NCBI GenBank assembly: GCA_027577415.1
Contig: JANBQS010000018.1
Coordinates: 1 to 63,820, forward strand
DNA: 63,820 bases
Reading direction: 5' to 3'
Source of the DNA: Coemansia sp. RSA 922
Taxonomy: Eukaryota; Kickxellomycota; Kickxellomycetes; Kickxellales; Kickxellaceae
The position numbers and the translations under genes were made by a program. The notes under the pieces were generated by a model, which was not told the origin of the DNA, searched no databases, and worked only from the letters and a program-made list of their open reading frames with translations. Shown one piece after another: positions 62,435 to 63,820 of the stretch (position 1 is the stretch's first letter; the number at the start of each line of letters is the position of its first letter).

Positions 62435-62490
62435 ACACATAGTAGTTTATTCTAGTAGTACGCTAATACCATGTAGTCATCCTGGCTACG
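62266..62490. repeat. Inverted repeat of the first 225 bases of the window
   Basis: Bases 62266-62490 are the reverse complement of 1-225 without indels and with a modest number of substitutions. They span the MAT2B 3' end, the 17 bp convergent spacer and the DM9 tail, which is unchanged over its last 12 codons. The repeat presumably extends past the left window edge into the other DM9 copy. Confidence 0.85.
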
Positions 62491-62919
62491 CTCATTATCG
62501 CCATAAGTAAAGTTTATGCCATGGCTCAGGTGGTGGCCGGCTTTGCCCAGCTGCTGCGAGTTGCTAAAGTTGGCTTTTGCTATATACAGTGGCTGTCCGT
62601 CAGCCTCGTGCCCTCCTTCCACTAGGGCCGGTCCATGGTCATGCTTGGGTACAGGCCCCTTTTCCGCTATCCACTGTGCGCGATTAATATCCCCGCATAG
62701 TACAAAATACTCGTTGAGCTCTACTGTATGTCCAGCATACCCTGTGGCAAATCCGCCGTTGGCCAGGTGTGGCGCTGCCTTGCCTGGATGTAGTCCGCCC
62801 TTGAAAAACGCCCGCGCTATGTATAACGGTCTGCCGTCGCGCTCTACACCCTGCGCGATAGCATTGCTGGGAATCATCCCATTGCTGGACTTGACCCACT
62901 CAAATGCCTTGGTCACCAT
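62452..62919 (-). CDS. DM9-repeat (DUF3421) protein, 155 aa
   Basis: Two DM9-type repeats are visible. The first is WVKSSNGMIPSNAIAQG followed by GRPLYIARAFFKGGLHPGK and ELNEYFVLCG. The second is QWIAEKGPVPKHDHGPALVEG followed by DGQPLYIAKANFSNSQQLGK and DDYMVLAYY. The family is widespread in fungi and insects. Some animal members bind mannose-type glycans. The fungal function is unknown. There is no signal peptide, so it is probably cytosolic. Length fits a two-repeat unit. The tail of a second copy opens the window at 1..39. It is divergent to the MFS transporter. Confidence 0.85.
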   Translation of the reverse strand: MVTKAFEWVKSSNGMIPSNAIAQGVERDGRPLYIARAFFKGGLHPGKAAPHLANGGFATGYAGHTVELNEYFVLCGDINRAQWIAEKGPVPKHDHGPALVEGGHEADGQPLYIAKANFSNSQQLGKAGHHLSHGINFTYGDNERSQDDYMVLAYY

Positions 62920-63350
62920 TGTAATATGAAAGCTATCGAATATATGAGGACTTTGATAAATACGAAAGAAAGAGAAAGATGCGGGGAGGTTTTTTACCCC
63001 GCACTCTGCTCATCCACTTTCCCCAGCATGATGTGGATCATCAGACTACGTCACTCCTTTCTTTCTTTTTCCGATTCTCCCGAGTTGAACCGCTCTTTTT
63101 TTTGGTGCAACCATTCTTTTATGAGCTGAACCGCGAGCCGATGCGGAACTAATTAAATTAAAACTGTTGCAACCGGTGCATATCGGGAGGGTGGTGGCGT
63201 TCCTGGCTTTTTTGATTCTTCAAGGAATAGGTCAGCTGAGGCAGTCGCTTGCCTCCTTTCGCTTGACCGCAGCTACATCGACTATTTCTTTTCGCATCCT
63301 CCTTCAGTATCATGTATTCATAACTTTCACAACTCGCTCCTTACCCAGTG
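62920..63350. promoter_or_regulatory. Divergent promoter region DM9 / MFS transporter
   Basis: A TACGTCAC word at 63047-63054 is a CRE-like half-site; similar words occur upstream of several small orphan genes. T-rich leader sequence precedes the transporter ATG. No gene is supported; frames here are short. Confidence 0.4.
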
Positions 63351-63820
63351 ATGTCAGACAACGAGGCTCAGCCATTGCTTGCGGCTGATAGAGTAGAAGT
63401 GCATCACATCAACAAGCCTCTGTCGTTGAGCTCAAAGGACGAGCAGCATCTCCACTCATACACACGCAAGTGCGATCGTCGTTTACTGTTCTTTATCTGT
63501 ACTGGCTATGCCCTGGACTCTCTCAACAAGATGGCGCTATCTAATGCCAAGATAGCCGGACTCACTGCCGATTTAGATCTCCACGGATACGACATAAACT
63601 TGGCACTGGGTGTCTACTATTTTGGTAGTTTCATATTCCAACTGCCGTCTAACCTCGTACTAAAATCCGTCAAACCCGCCTACTGGCTCTGTGGCTCCAT
63701 GTTTGCCTGGTCTCTAGCCACTTTGCTTACAGCCTTTGTCGCTAATGCTCGGCAGTTGGCACTCTGTCGGTTTCTTTTCGGTGCTGTGCAGGCGGGGTAC
63801 TTGACTGGTAGTCTGTATTA
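63351..63820 (+). CDS. MFS transporter, anion:cation symporter (Dal5-like) family, 5' part
   Basis: The ATG at 63351 opens a frame that runs off the window end (156 codons visible). After a hydrophilic N-terminus it reads RKCDRRLLFFICTGYALDSL, NKMALSNAKIAGL, DLHGYDINLALGVYYFGSFI and QLPSNLVLKSVKPAYW, then a third hydrophobic segment and CRFLFGAVQAGYLTGSLY. The DRR-start, NAKIAGL, Y..Y.GSF...PSN and R(F/L)..G..(Q/E)AG motifs are those of the allantoate/vitamin/carboxylate permease family (Dal5, Tna1, Vht1, Fen2). The substrate cannot be predicted from this part. Confidence 0.85.
   Translation, partial: MSDNEAQPLLAADRVEVHHINKPLSLSSKDEQHLHSYTRKCDRRLLFFICTGYALDSLNKMALSNAKIAGLTADLDLHGYDINLALGVYYFGSFIFQLPSNLVLKSVKPAYWLCGSMFAWSLATLLTAFVANARQLALCRFLFGAVQAGYLTGSLY

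Noticed and set aside
62452..62919. DM9 gene as a pore-forming natterin-type toxin
   Set aside because: Only two DM9 repeats are present and no aerolysin-like pore domain follows, so a toxin call is not supported.

Overview
The window looks like nuclear DNA of an early-diverging filamentous fungus. Genes are tightly packed on both strands and mostly intronless. The two introns I can define are about 90 bp (GTATGT...AG in the fatty acid synthase, GTAAGT...AG in the insulysin). Leaders are pyrimidine-rich and many promoters have a TATA box. The F-box-like/leucine-rich proteins that begin 'LPDHIVRMVVNHLIGS' resemble a family I associate with Kickxellomycotina (Coemansia relatives); that placement is from memory and is an inference.

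Layout. 0-2.2 kb: the tail of a DM9/DUF3421 gene, a MAT2B-like reductase (-) and the PP2A leucine carboxyl methyltransferase PPM1 (+). 2.7-4.1 kb: two small paralogous orphan genes. 4.9-16 kb: a giant type I fatty acid synthase in which the beta and alpha subunits form one head-to-tail polypeptide without the C-terminal phosphopantetheinyl transferase. 17.7-19 kb: an EHT1/ABHD-type esterase. 19.1-25.1 kb: a broken F-box-like gene, then three ~131-136 aa orphan genes (-). 25.3-28 kb: CHL1/DDX11 helicase. 28-31 kb: an F-box-like pseudogene and an orphan membrane-anchored protein. 32.1-35.7 kb: insulysin (M16 metalloprotease). 36-40 kb: a TDP1 relic, another small orphan gene and a second broken F-box-like gene. 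40-49.6 kb: a decayed accessory region with a LINE relic inserted in a dispersed repeat, an orphan 548 aa gene and a CHL1 3'-end relic. 49.6-54.6 kb: TDP1 plus three more small orphan genes, partly a direct duplication of 21-25 kb. 54.8-63.8 kb: a small secreted Ser-rich protein, a second TDP1, a ZNF830-like protein, an SH3-EH endocytic adaptor, an intact F-box-like gene, a MAT2B 3' fragment, a DM9 gene and the start of an MFS transporter.

The most unusual element is a multicopy family of small single-exon genes: seven clear members plus two divergent ones at 2.7 and 3.7 kb. Each of the seven has a TATA-like box 113-121 bp before its ATG, embedded in a conserved promoter block. Related 3' flanks are visible for at least four. 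The protein bodies differ strongly between copies. In places the promoter and flanks of two copies are nearly the same while the ORFs are hardly alignable. The copies move together with TDP1, F-box-like and CHL1 fragments. The predicted strand/helix pattern resembles a thioredoxin-type fold without CxxC; function is unknown.

The second notable item is the fused fatty acid synthase lacking its own phosphopantetheinyl transferase, an architecture reminiscent of actinobacterial FAS-I.
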